In this document: piece by piece, positions 20,953 through 29,651 of the stretch
How the letters are laid out: each line of letters opens with the position of its first letter
Numbering within the stretch: the first letter of the stretch is position 1
Program-made: the position numbers and the translations under genes
Source of the DNA: Pirellulaceae bacterium
Lineage (GTDB): Bacteria > Planctomycetota > Planctomycetia > Pirellulales > Pirellulaceae
NCBI GenBank assembly: GCA_026004795.1
Contig: BPJV01000007.1
Location: 1-64,000, forward strand
Direction: 5' to 3'
DNA length: 64,000 bases
Notes under the pieces: generated by a model
The model's input: the letters and a program-made list of their open reading frames with translations, nothing else
Database searches by the model: none
Told to the model about the DNA's origin: nothing

Positions 20953-22716
20953 CTAACGAATTCGAAATTGCCCGAACAAACCCGGCGCCCCCGACCATTC
21001 TTTTTCCAGCAGCCGAACTTCCAGTTCAATCATCCGTTCGTAGGTGATCGACTTGCCGGTGTGGGGATGTTTATAGGACTCTTGCAATCGCCGTTCGATG
21101 ATCTCGATCGCTTTGCGCTTTCCCGCCAGCGTCAACCAGACATGGTCGGGAGTAATGTCGAAATCTTCGGCGATGTCCCACGTTCGGCGATTGATGCTGG
21201 CGATCAGCGGCATGTCCCACAGCGTGGTTCGAAACAGTTCCATGATGTCCAGCACGAGCGGATGCGCGGCACTGCGCGGCTGGTGATAAAACCCAAACGC
21301 GGGCTCCAATCCGACGCTAACGATGGCTTGGAACACGGCCGATTGCAGCAACGCGTAGCCGAACCCCAGCAAGCAATTGAACGGATCGCGAGGTGGCCTG
21401 CGGTTGCGGCCGTCAGGAACGAAGCGGGCATCGACCTGTTCGGTTATCAACGAGGGAAGCGATGCGAAATATGCTTTGGCGGCGGTGCCTTCCAGACCCA
21501 GCAACGTGTTCAGCGCGGTCGCTTTTTCGACATGACGTATCGCTTCGCGGATGCGATCGATCTGTTGCTGAACGGCGTCGCGCGCCTGCTGGTTGCCGCG
21601 GGTGCTGCGCATGATGAATTTGAGCTGAGCATCGATCTTGGCCAGCATTAAATGTTTTGAAAGTCGGAGACAGATCGCCGGATCTCGTAAAGCCTCGTAC
21701 TGCCTGAGGCGCTGTTGCACGCGACTTGCCGGCGACGTTCCGGCCAGGAACCGACCGCCCGCGGTCACCCACGAAATTCCAATATCGCGTGCGGTACACA
21801 AGTGAATGGCTTGCGTCGAGATCTGCGCAAAGCCATGGATCACGATGGCGTCGATGTCGGCGGTGGGAATTTTTAATTTGTCGTCTTTGGTGGTGACCGT
21901 CAGGCAATGGCCGCTGCGTCCGATGCGCGCTTGGTGATCGGTGATATGCAGAGTCTGTTTCTGCCGATCGGGCGGGTTGATGGTGACGGATCGCGCCGGC
22001 AAACGGGGTGCGGGGCTAGTTTCAGTCGTGGCAGCGTCCTTCGCACGGCTTGCCAAACGTTCTTCTTCGGGCAAACAAACCGGAGCCAAGCTGCAACGCG
22101 GGCAGAGGAATTCGTTTTCGGTTACGGGTGGTCGCTCGATCGAGTTTCGCAGTTCGACGGCGCGGCTGATGGCGGCGCACAAATCGTTGAGGCATTGAGC
22201 GTCGATGTTGATAATTGCCGTAGCGTTATCGGCGTGGTAGCGAATGCGAGCTTGCGGGACGGGTTGCCGGAGATGTTCTGACAAGAGGACTGCATAGGCG
22301 ATGGCTTGGATCCGATCGCTCGGCCACGGTAAGACTTCCTTGTTGGGTCCACGGCGGCAACGGCCTCGTTTGTGTTCGTAGGCGATCCAGCAACCATCGC
22401 GGCGGCGGAGCGCGTCGACCTTGCCAAAGATGCCCCATCGCTGGGTGGCCACCTCGATCGAACGCCGCTCGGACGTTTCATCGTCGAGTCCTGCCACGTC
22501 GTCGTGCAGCCGTCGTCCGGCGTAGACCCGATCATCGGCGACGCGGATTTCTTCGACTTCTTCCAGATAGAACAGTCGTTCGCAGTAAAGCAATGCGTGA
22601 AGCGCCATCACGCGAATCGGCGGATCGATCTCCGCGAATTCTGGAGGCGGGCTGAATTCCAAGCTCGGATCGGTGGGAGCTTGGCGCGAAGTGTGCGGAG
22701 AGTTGTCTTGGATCAT
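20953..22716 (-). CDS. cas4-cas1: Cas4-Cas1 fusion protein
   Basis: A 587-residue fusion for spacer acquisition. The N-terminal 220 residues form a Cas4 nuclease: iron-sulfur Cys at 45, 205, 208 and 214, and a PD-(D/E)XK centre at Asp101, Glu114 and Lys116 (FGKVDAL and YEHKRG). After a Pro/Ala-rich linker (about 222-250), the Cas1 half carries the integrase metal triad: Glu409 in GLEGTAAK, His478 in GFYHQPR and Asp490 in LVLDIMELFR. Cas4 trims prespacers and helps PAM choice; Cas1 integrates them. The Dev/MYXAN loci and type I-G loci both use this fusion. ATG at 22716 has only a weak ribosome-binding site. A 359-bp gap precedes it, so it may have its own promoter. Confidence 0.95.
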   Translation of the reverse strand: MIQDNSPHTSRQAPTDPSLEFSPPPEFAEIDPPIRVMALHALLYCERLFYLEEVEEIRVADDRVYAGRRLHDDVAGLDDETSERRSIEVATQRWGIFGKVDALRRRDGCWIAYEHKRGRCRRGPNKEVLPWPSDRIQAIAYAVLLSEHLRQPVPQARIRYHADNATAIINIDAQCLNDLCAAISRAVELRNSIERPPVTENEFLCPRCSLAPVCLPEEERLASRAKDAATTETSPAPRLPARSVTINPPDRQKQTLHITDHQARIGRSGHCLTVTTKDDKLKIPTADIDAIVIHGFAQISTQAIHLCTARDIGISWVTAGGRFLAGTSPASRVQQRLRQYEALRDPAICLRLSKHLMLAKIDAQLKFIMRSTRGNQQARDAVQQQIDRIREAIRHVEKATALNTLLGLEGTAAKAYFASLPSLITEQVDARFVPDGRNRRPPRDPFNCLLGFGYALLQSAVFQAIVSVGLEPAFGFYHQPRSAAHPLVLDIMELFRTTLWDMPLIASINRRTWDIAEDFDITPDHVWLTLAGKRKAIEIIERRLQESYKHPHTGKSITYERMIELEVRLLEKEWSGAPGLFGQFRIR

Positions 22717-23075
22717 GGTAGCGACCTGTGGGGAATCAATCCCGATCGAAGGTCGCCTCCGTGCACGAAGAATAGCGATTGCACCAATCGCAGGACTTTG
22801 TCCTACGTTAATCCGATTTCATTGGCTGTGCAAATTAAAACACAAGTAATCGAATTCGGACTCACTTGGCCGCCGTAGAAAGTCGACCTGAACAACTGGC
22901 TCGGAGACTTGGAACCGTAGTTCCGAGTTCGAGCTTTCGATATTCAGCCAGCCTTGCGCATTTGGCGAGGCCCGATCTCGCTATGTGTCCCAAAATCTGC
23001 CGAAAAGGCGGCCGCGCAAGGGTGTTGGCTTCAGATGGCCGCGCATGTGCGGCGACGAAGGTTGGTCAGTTTCCA
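22717..23075 (-). promoter_or_regulatory. Gap before cas4/cas1 with two adjacent perfect hairpins
   Basis: This is the only long gap inside the cas operon. It holds two back-to-back perfect dyads: GCGATTG-CAC-CAATCGC at 22775-22791 and AGGAC-TTT-GTCCT at 22792-22804. They lie 59-88 bp upstream of the cas4/cas1 start on the coding (minus) strand. Neither is followed by a T-run. They could end or slow transcription of the effector part, or act as operator or leader RNA for the adaptation part. A+T-rich sequence at about 22825-22855 could hold a promoter. Confidence 0.45.
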
Positions 23076-23555
23076 TCAGGAGCGAACGTCATCATCGTCT
23101 ACTCGGTCCGGCGGACGATAATCGCCCAACCGCCGATTGCCGAACTCGTCCCACAACATGAGTTCATCGTAGCTCTGTTCCGGAACACTTGGCTCATGGG
23201 GCGGCGGCAGGAGTTCGAGTCCGACCGCGCGATTCAGCAGATCGGGACGCTGGCGGCGCAGGATGCGCAAGCGTTTTCTTCGGCCAGGTGCTATCCGGGC
23301 AATTTCACGGACGATTGCCGCTAACGTCGCGATCTCCGCTGGCGCTCCCGCTTCGATTTTCTTCAGTCGCGAGATGTTCTTCTGCGAGATATTTTTTTGG
23401 TCGAGGAACATGAGGATTTCATCCTGCCATAGAATTTCTCGACGAAGTTGTTTGGGTAATCTCATGCATTCGCGGCACACCGTTCTCGCCGCTCCACGTC
23501 CGCCAAACTGTTCGTTCGGTCGCTCTCTTCCGCAAATTAAGCAAAGCTTTGCCAT
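23076..23555 (-). CDS. Uncharacterised zinc-ribbon protein inside the cas operon
   Basis: A 159-residue protein whose ATG shares its A with the cas5 stop codon (TAATG), so it is translationally coupled to cas5. The N-terminus has four cysteines, C5-x2-C8 and C27-x2-C30, in CLICGRERPNEQF and RTVCRECMR, a zinc-ribbon or zinc-knuckle layout. A basic, helical middle follows (KNISQKNISRLKKIE, then ARIAPGRRKRLRILRRQR), and the tail is acidic, ending in DDDDV. No HNH or other catalytic motif is visible. The basic helix after a zinc knuckle suggests nucleic-acid or protein binding. It is not one of the standard cas families. It may be an accessory or regulatory subunit, or an inserted gene that became part of the operon. 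Confidence 0.8.
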   Translation of the reverse strand: MAKLCLICGRERPNEQFGGRGAARTVCRECMRLPKQLRREILWQDEILMFLDQKNISQKNISRLKKIEAGAPAEIATLAAIVREIARIAPGRRKRLRILRRQRPDLLNRAVGLELLPPPHEPSVPEQSYDELMLWDEFGNRRLGDYRPPDRVDDDDVRS

Positions 23556-24208
23556 TACGCCTCCACAGTTGCGTCGGGTTCAACCTGCACCCAACACTTC
23601 CGAACTCCATCGGCAACGGGAGTCTGTTCAATGTTGAATCGAACGCGACGGTTCCGGTTGTTTTCGTGATCGACCCATATTGGCAGGTTATAGAAACCGG
23701 CTGGGTCGGGTTTGAGGAAGTGCATGATCTGTCTGTCTTCCGGCTCGCGCAGGTTGATCGAATCGACCAGATAACTGGATTCGCCCAGCGACAAACCGCC
23801 GAAGCGGTTCACGTGCTGAGGTCGGTCGAGCGCCGCGACAATGCGCTCGACCAGCGGCGGTTGACCTTGGTCTGAGCCGGTGGCCAGCCAGACCCAGAGT
23901 TTCAGGCCGATCAACAGGTCCTGATAGTCCGGCCGCAAGTCGCCCAGTTCTTTACCGCGGCGGAATTTGCGAAACACCTTAGCCCGCTCCGGCGGCGACT
24001 CGATGGCCAGTGCCATGCGGACCCCTTGATGTTGCCCCTTGTCCTCCCGCCGCACCCCGCACAGCGACAGCAGCATCCCGTACACAGCCGACGGCGGCGG
24101 AAACGGATGCGTGTCCTGATACTCGCGCGATTCGTGCGGCCGGAAGGCGCAGATGGGGACTTCCACCCACAGCGCCAGCATGTTCGTCTCAACTGCATAT
24201 GTGTTCAT
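23555..24208 (-). CDS. cas5: Cas5 (DevS-like, MYXAN subtype)
   Basis: A 217-residue Cas5, the subunit that caps the 5' handle of the crRNA in the Cascade complex. ATG at 24208 overlaps the cas7 stop as ATGA and starts MNTYAVETNMLALWVEVPIC; a longer frame upstream lies inside cas7 and is not used. The family hallmark FRPHESREYQDTHPFPPPSA followed by VYGMLLSLCGV is clear, as are the RPDYQDLLIGL and FGGLSLGESSYLVD blocks. It matches DevS/Cmx5 of the Myxococcus-type loci better than Cas5 of I-C or I-E. The downstream zinc-ribbon gene starts at its stop codon. Confidence 0.92.
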   Translation of the reverse strand: MNTYAVETNMLALWVEVPICAFRPHESREYQDTHPFPPPSAVYGMLLSLCGVRREDKGQHQGVRMALAIESPPERAKVFRKFRRGKELGDLRPDYQDLLIGLKLWVWLATGSDQGQPPLVERIVAALDRPQHVNRFGGLSLGESSYLVDSINLREPEDRQIMHFLKPDPAGFYNLPIWVDHENNRNRRVRFNIEQTPVADGVRKCWVQVEPDATVEA

Positions 24209-25350
24209 AGCTTCAAACTCGTCTGGATTTGTTTGAGCACCTTTTCGATAGCTTTCGCAGGCCCTAGGGTGTCGGGACCGCAGCCGTTTTCGAGCTTCGG
24301 ACAGTCGGCGAGTTCCGTAACGCTGCCGATCCACAACGCTGGCATCGAATGACCATTCACTGACGCCATTGCTGAAATATCTCCCTTCTCAACGCGAGTT
24401 TTCAACTTGCGCAAATTCAACGCTCCGTATTCGTCTTCCTCGAAGCAATAGACAATCCGAGGAGCTGGATCGTGCGTCCACCGTAGGACAATTGCTTCTG
24501 GCGCAAAGTCGAACAGAAAGTGTGCGTGATTTCCGCCAACGCGCCGAATGTTGAGAAATCCGTCAAGAATCCACTTCGTTCTGTTGTACGCATCTTGCGC
24601 AAGATGCGCCGGCGTCATGCTGAACGTGTACTGATACCGTGTGTGGTGTACTTCCGCGGCATACGGGTTCGGTCCGGTGCCCCCGATGCCAGGATTGCTG
24701 TTTGGAGTCGCGTAATTCACGACTACCTCGCCTCGCCAGGGAGTCGTCGAGATCGCTCGTGTTATTTCAAGACGTCCACGATGACTTCGGTTTGCCGTCG
24801 CGTGCATGAATCCGAGAACATCGTCGTCAAGAAAGTCTTGCCAGCGAGCAAATCGATCATCGTGCCATTCGTTACTACGATGGTCTGGCATCCAACGATT
24901 CAAGCGGAATGCACCGTTCTTTACTTTCTCGCTAATCTTTTTGATTTCGGCTTCTAGCATTTCCTTTTCGCGATTCAAGCGTTCGACCTTCTTGGAATCG
25001 ACTTCGGCTTCACCGTTTGAAGCCTTTTTCTTTTTCGCAGCTTTATTTTGGGCTGTCTTCTTCGTCGCGTTCTTGTTGGGGCTTCCCGACCGGGCCTCCG
25101 CGAGTTCTCCTTGTACGCGCTCCAAAGCCACCTGAAGCTGTGACAGCCGCTCGCCGTTGGGGTCGCGGTCATCGTGATTTTGCAGATACTCGCGCAGTGC
25201 ATACCGAATCGCCTCGGATGACACGGTGGTATAAGGCTCACCGTCGCGATAAATCTTTTGAAGTGTGGATTTGACGCCTTCGTTGTCGCCACGATTATTG
25301 CCCGCCGTACCTTGGGCAGTCAGAATCGTCCCATGCAAGTGCCACGTCAT
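24205..25350 (-). CDS. cas7: Cas7 backbone subunit (DevR-like) with a charged coiled-coil insertion
   Basis: A 381-residue Cas7/DevR, the subunit that polymerises along the crRNA spacer. Family blocks are MTWHLHGTILTAQGTA at the start, GEPYTTVSSEAIRYALREYL, the DDDVLGFMHA strand, RGRLEITRAISTTP and HHTRYQYTFSM. Between residues about 69 and 145 lies an insertion not expected in the fold: a predicted coil, a Lys-rich low-complexity piece (ATKKTAQNKAAKKKK) and a second coil (VERLNREKEMLEAEIKKI). It is placed just after the conserved helix, where it would project from the filament. AAAGGAAC before ATG at 25350 is a strong ribosome-binding site. The gene starts 12 bp after the cas8 stop and overlaps cas5 by four bases. 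Confidence 0.92.
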   Translation of the reverse strand: MTWHLHGTILTAQGTAGNNRGDNEGVKSTLQKIYRDGEPYTTVSSEAIRYALREYLQNHDDRDPNGERLSQLQVALERVQGELAEARSGSPNKNATKKTAQNKAAKKKKASNGEAEVDSKKVERLNREKEMLEAEIKKISEKVKNGAFRLNRWMPDHRSNEWHDDRFARWQDFLDDDVLGFMHATANRSHRGRLEITRAISTTPWRGEVVVNYATPNSNPGIGGTGPNPYAAEVHHTRYQYTFSMTPAHLAQDAYNRTKWILDGFLNIRRVGGNHAHFLFDFAPEAIVLRWTHDPAPRIVYCFEEDEYGALNLRKLKTRVEKGDISAMASVNGHSMPALWIGSVTELADCPKLENGCGPDTLGPAKAIEKVLKQIQTSLKL

Positions 25351-25362
25351 GTTTTGTTCCTT

Positions 25363-27285
25363 TCACATAAGAGTAACCTGCCCGAATTCGGCTTCGGACT
25401 TGCGGATCAAATTCTCGACGGCGTGTTTGTCTTCTTCTGAGTCGAATAGCTCCTTGAGGATCGCGCCCTCCTCATGCGTCACAGCACCGGTGAGCCGCAG
25501 TCGGAAGCCGCCATCTGATTCTTCAACGTGAAGACGCTCGGCCAGATCCTCCTCGACGCTTGAGAGGTCAGGTTTTTGTGTCACGCTTTCCCAGCGTCCT
25601 TCGTACGTGATGAGACTGAGCAGAGCGAGGTCCCGCGCCTTTTGCCATCCATGCCGGTCATTCATCAATTGCCAAACCTTGTCGCGATTCTGCCGGACGA
25701 CCTCGTGCGATCCGCCCTTCGCTAGCCACTTCGACAACTTTTCACGGAGCAGATCACGGGTTTGGCAAATTTCCAGATCTCGCCGAATCTTTTCCTTCAA
25801 GTCTTCAATGCGTTTTGACAATCCTCGTGACCCACCGCGGCGCTCGGCCGCCCTCGCCTCTTTCCACATCAGCGTGCCGAGCATGTCGTGCATGACCTGT
25901 AGAAAGATTCGCTCGGCGTCGCTGTCCCACATTTCTTTTTCTCGGCTAAGGGCCATGAGTGCTCCTTTCTGTCGTTTTGCTTGCAGAATTTCGAACCAGA
26001 GACGTTGTATCGAAATGTTTCTATCCTCACGCTCACGGATGCACTTGCGTTGCAATTCGAGACGATCCAGGTCCCAGTGCAAAGGCTTGAAAAGCTCCAG
26101 GTACCAAGCGTTTCCCGATGCGAGGTTATCGACGATTCGCCCTCGTCCCGAAGGCACGTCGATTCGACCCGCGTTCTTCCACTCGTTTGATTGATCTGAG
26201 TCAGACGGCTCATCTTCGTCTGGATCGTGCGGTTGAGACGCAACATACCGGTTTCCGAGATATTGATGCACCAACTGATACCGGCGCAGGATGAGTGTGT
26301 CGTTCGGTTCAAAGAAAAACACTGCCTTTCGTACACGTTGGTTTGGGTAGTACGCGACTGTTCCCATCGGAACTGCCTGGCACGCAATTATCTCGCTACG
26401 GCGATGCCAATATTCGGCGGCAAATCGCAAAGTTGCGTCGCTAATGCTTGCGACGTCGATGAAGTCATGTGTTAGCTGGATATCTGGGCGGGTCTCGTCA
26501 AAATCGGCGAGGTTCTGGCAGTCTGGGGCAATAAAAACCCAATTCTCTGACCACTTGGGCTTCTTCTTCCCGGCAGCGTCTGGATCGTTGCTGCTTTTCG
26601 TCCTCATTCGCTGGCTTGGCAGTCGCTGATAGAAACAGCTTATTGGTGCCAACATACGTAGAATGGCTTGTCGTGAACGGCCTTGCCACGGTTTGTCCTG
26701 CCAGTTACTTGTTGATGCCTCGGTCGGATAGCGATTCGTGAATCCTGGAGACACCCAACTCGCCAATCGCGCATGATCTTTCAGTGTTCCGTCAGAGTTG
26801 ACGAGAAACTTTAAGTCGTTGAGCGGCTTCAGGAAGCTCAATCTTAAATACGCCACCGGAATCGGCTGGTCGTCGGTGATGTTCTCAGTGCGGCGAACGA
26901 AATCGGTGGAGAGACGACATGTGCGATGCTGCAGAAACGTGTTTAGGATTCCGTTGTGAGTTGGGACTCGAAGAAAGGCATTAGCGGCGAGTTTAGGATC
27001 GCGTTGAACCGCGGGCAAAAACAGCACGCCGTCCGACACTTGCCACGCCCATTCGAAAAGCTTGGTCAAAGCCTCTCTGTCTGTTCCGTCGGAACGAATC
27101 GTGACAGAATCAGGTTGTAAGTCCTCATCTTTCCACATAAGCGGCGCAAGGTTGTCTTTGACGCCTTGTTCTTCCGCGGCGCGGAGTGACATGTAAAGTG
27201 CCGCCAATCCGGCTCGCTCTAGCAACCCCATGCCGGGGTCATGAAGTCGCCAAGTTAGGCCGTGTTTCAATTTGCCTTCCGCCAT
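25363..27285 (-). CDS. cas8: Cas8 large subunit (DevT/Cmx1-like, MYXAN subtype)
   Basis: A 640-residue large subunit, expected to recognise the PAM and recruit Cas3. The N-terminus LTWRLHDPGMGLLERAGLAA is the signature of the Cas8a1/Cmx1/Csx13 family that includes DevT. Other parts are poorly conserved; an acidic low-complexity loop (DPDEDEPSDSDQ) lies near residue 360, and the C-terminal 220 residues are helical and charged (small-subunit-like). No nuclease motif was seen. It overlaps the cas3 end by 19 bp. Its assignment rests on the N-terminal motif and on its place between cas3 and cas7. Confidence 0.88.
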   Translation of the reverse strand: MAEGKLKHGLTWRLHDPGMGLLERAGLAALYMSLRAAEEQGVKDNLAPLMWKDEDLQPDSVTIRSDGTDREALTKLFEWAWQVSDGVLFLPAVQRDPKLAANAFLRVPTHNGILNTFLQHRTCRLSTDFVRRTENITDDQPIPVAYLRLSFLKPLNDLKFLVNSDGTLKDHARLASWVSPGFTNRYPTEASTSNWQDKPWQGRSRQAILRMLAPISCFYQRLPSQRMRTKSSNDPDAAGKKKPKWSENWVFIAPDCQNLADFDETRPDIQLTHDFIDVASISDATLRFAAEYWHRRSEIIACQAVPMGTVAYYPNQRVRKAVFFFEPNDTLILRRYQLVHQYLGNRYVASQPHDPDEDEPSDSDQSNEWKNAGRIDVPSGRGRIVDNLASGNAWYLELFKPLHWDLDRLELQRKCIREREDRNISIQRLWFEILQAKRQKGALMALSREKEMWDSDAERIFLQVMHDMLGTLMWKEARAAERRGGSRGLSKRIEDLKEKIRRDLEICQTRDLLREKLSKWLAKGGSHEVVRQNRDKVWQLMNDRHGWQKARDLALLSLITYEGRWESVTQKPDLSSVEEDLAERLHVEESDGGFRLRLTGAVTHEEGAILKELFDSEEDKHAVENLIRKSEAEFGQVTLM

Positions 27286-29651
27286 GAAGCACCCTCGCCG
27301 CTATTTGTGTTTTCGTCCCATTGATAATCCACCTTGTGATCTCCGCTGGCAACTGGATAGCCGCCTGCGCGTTCATTCCATGAGAATCCGTGTTTGAACA
27401 GCATTGGTATCGAAAGCTCGGTCACGTCGCGAGATTTGCACTGTCGCGCCGGTTTGGGCAGATCTTCTGCGCGCACTATCGTAATGCTGTTGTCACCTTC
27501 GCGGGCTGGCAGAGGCTCGCTTTGCCAGCCGCCGTCGAGCCAAGCGGAATACTCTGGAAGGGTTTCGTTCGATTGTAATTCATCGATGTATTTCGCAAGC
27601 ATGAGTTGATCGCACGGCTGGTCGTGCAGTTCTCGAACCATCTTCATCGCGGCTTCGAGATGCAATGGCGCATCGCCTTCGCGGTAGGGCCGACCGGAAA
27701 ATTCATAGACCAGCGCAGGCCAAGGGTCGTCTTTCGTTGCGTACCGGTTCAGGCGCCCGAGTCGTTGAACGAGTGACGGCAACGGGCAGCACGCGGTGAC
27801 CAACATGTCGGCGCTGATGTCGAGCGACATTTCGCAAACTTGGGTGGTTATCGCGATTGCCGGTCGCTGGTGCTTGCGAACTGTGGTTCGTTTGCCATTA
27901 GCGTCTTTTTCGTATTCAAACTCATCGATCACTTGCTCCTGAAGGCCTACACGATCTTTGTAGCGGTAGCGGCTGTGGTAAAGCAGCACTTTCGCTTCGG
28001 GGAATCTCTCCTTGGCTGCGCGGTAGGTGTCGACTGCCGAGCCGACGGTGTTGCAGACCCACAAGATCTTTTGGGAGTTGCGGCCGTTATTGGCCGACAG
28101 CCGTCCGTCGACTTCGCTCCAGCACTCTGCTTGGGATCGTTCGTGCAGCCGGTAGCGTTTGATCTGTTCGAGTTTCAATTCGCCGCGGATCGTATCTTCG
28201 TTGGGGTTCATCCGATCGCCAGCGACGGCTTTCAACGCTTGTAGGCGATTCTGGGGGATCGACGCGCTCATGATGAGCGCAGGCAAGCCGGGAAATGTTT
28301 TGAGAAACCGCAGCAACTCGGCGAACATCCGCTTGTCGTAGCTGTGGACTTCGTCGAAAACAAACGCGCCGCGCGCGATCGCCGGGATTGCGAACAACGG
28401 TCGCCGCTGGTTTTGAATCAGGCCCAAGACTGTGTCGACTGTGCAAGCGATCGCTTCCTGGCCCCACGCCTTCAATGATTCAAGCCGCTGAGCCCGCTCG
28501 ATGGGCGGAACGTCTTCGGCCGTTTCGAGCATCGCGTCCAGGTCTACTTCGTCCCGCCCGTGAATCAGCGTGCGGCGAACGTGTGGTTGCAGCAGCAAAT
28601 AATCCTTGAATCCGGCGGAAGCCGTTCCCGTTGTCGGATACGTGAAGAACAGCTTTCGCCCCTTTGCCCACCGCTCGGCCCACATGTAGGCAGCCGTCGT
28701 CTTTCCGTTGCCGCAACCAGCCGTTACGACTGTGACCGGATACTTACTGGAAGCGACCTTGACTTGGAAGTCATGCGGCGCACGGTCGCCCAGGTTTTCC
28801 TGGTAAACTTGTTTCAATTGCGGCGCATTAAGCGTCCGTCCCAGTTCGGTAGTGAGCCATTGCTTCCACTCGTCTTTAGTCGACAACTTCGTTGGCAGCG
28901 CCGACCCCGCGACGTCGGCTGCAATTAGCAGCGCCTTGAGCACGGCGAGATCGCGTTTGAGTTCTTCGTCTCGTTGCCAGCGCCGCCACATGCGATCGGA
29001 TTGCCGGACAAAGCACAGAATCGTCCGCTCAAGCCCCTCGTCGGTTTTGTCGAGTACGTCGAAGGTCGCGTTTTCGCACTTTGGGATCTCGACCTGACCA
29101 CGGCCGAGTAGCTTGCCAACAGACTTGAGGATTTCGATCACTTGTTCGTGTCCCAGGTAGGCGGTGATCTTGCCGGGCACGTTGCTTGTGCGAAAGACCG
29201 GATCCTGCGACTCGCCATCGCGGCGCCGCCGCAATTGCAAATGGTGGCCGGCGACCGCCCAGGCAACCACCCAACGCTGCTGTTCGTCAAGCATTTCGGC
29301 GAACCACTGGCCCCAGAACCGATCGTCGGTCAAAAACAAAGCGGCCAGCACTTCGTGGCGAACGGGCTGTTGAAATCTTTGCTTCCGCAACTTTCCTGCC
29401 AACATGTCTTGGAAGGCGCTGTTGGCCTTCATCACGTCGTGCAACATGGCCGAGGCGAACAAGAGAGGCCGAAGCCTGGATTGCAGCAAGTCGACTGGGA
29501 CTTTCAGTGCGTCAGCCAAAGGCTGGTTCAAGACTTCCCACAAGACGTGCGCAACCTGACACACGTCATTGCAGTGGTCGAGCACCGACGGCCGATCGAC
29601 ACCTTTCCTGCGACCTTTAGACCAGAGCTCAATCTGCGTCGAGGACCTCAT
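27267..29651 (-). CDS. cas3: Cas3 HD nuclease-helicase
   Basis: A 794-residue Cas3 that degrades DNA bound by Cascade. The N-terminal HD nuclease retains all expected ligands: LDHCNDVCQ, LLFASAMLHDVMKANSAFQ, RHEVLAAL and AVAGHH. The SF2 helicase follows, with Walker A GCGNGKTT near residue 310, the DEVH box FVFDEVHSYDK near 430, and motif VI LVQRLGRLNRY. The fusion order HD-helicase is the common one and differs from type I-G, where HD is C-terminal. The ATG at 29651 overlaps the cas6 stop by four bases. All catalytic motifs are intact, so interference is likely active. Confidence 0.95.
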   Translation of the reverse strand: MRSSTQIELWSKGRRKGVDRPSVLDHCNDVCQVAHVLWEVLNQPLADALKVPVDLLQSRLRPLLFASAMLHDVMKANSAFQDMLAGKLRKQRFQQPVRHEVLAALFLTDDRFWGQWFAEMLDEQQRWVVAWAVAGHHLQLRRRRDGESQDPVFRTSNVPGKITAYLGHEQVIEILKSVGKLLGRGQVEIPKCENATFDVLDKTDEGLERTILCFVRQSDRMWRRWQRDEELKRDLAVLKALLIAADVAGSALPTKLSTKDEWKQWLTTELGRTLNAPQLKQVYQENLGDRAPHDFQVKVASSKYPVTVVTAGCGNGKTTAAYMWAERWAKGRKLFFTYPTTGTASAGFKDYLLLQPHVRRTLIHGRDEVDLDAMLETAEDVPPIERAQRLESLKAWGQEAIACTVDTVLGLIQNQRRPLFAIPAIARGAFVFDEVHSYDKRMFAELLRFLKTFPGLPALIMSASIPQNRLQALKAVAGDRMNPNEDTIRGELKLEQIKRYRLHERSQAECWSEVDGRLSANNGRNSQKILWVCNTVGSAVDTYRAAKERFPEAKVLLYHSRYRYKDRVGLQEQVIDEFEYEKDANGKRTTVRKHQRPAIAITTQVCEMSLDISADMLVTACCPLPSLVQRLGRLNRYATKDDPWPALVYEFSGRPYREGDAPLHLEAAMKMVRELHDQPCDQLMLAKYIDELQSNETLPEYSAWLDGGWQSEPLPAREGDNSITIVRAEDLPKPARQCKSRDVTELSIPMLFKHGFSWNERAGGYPVASGDHKVDYQWDENTNSGEGASWRKAN

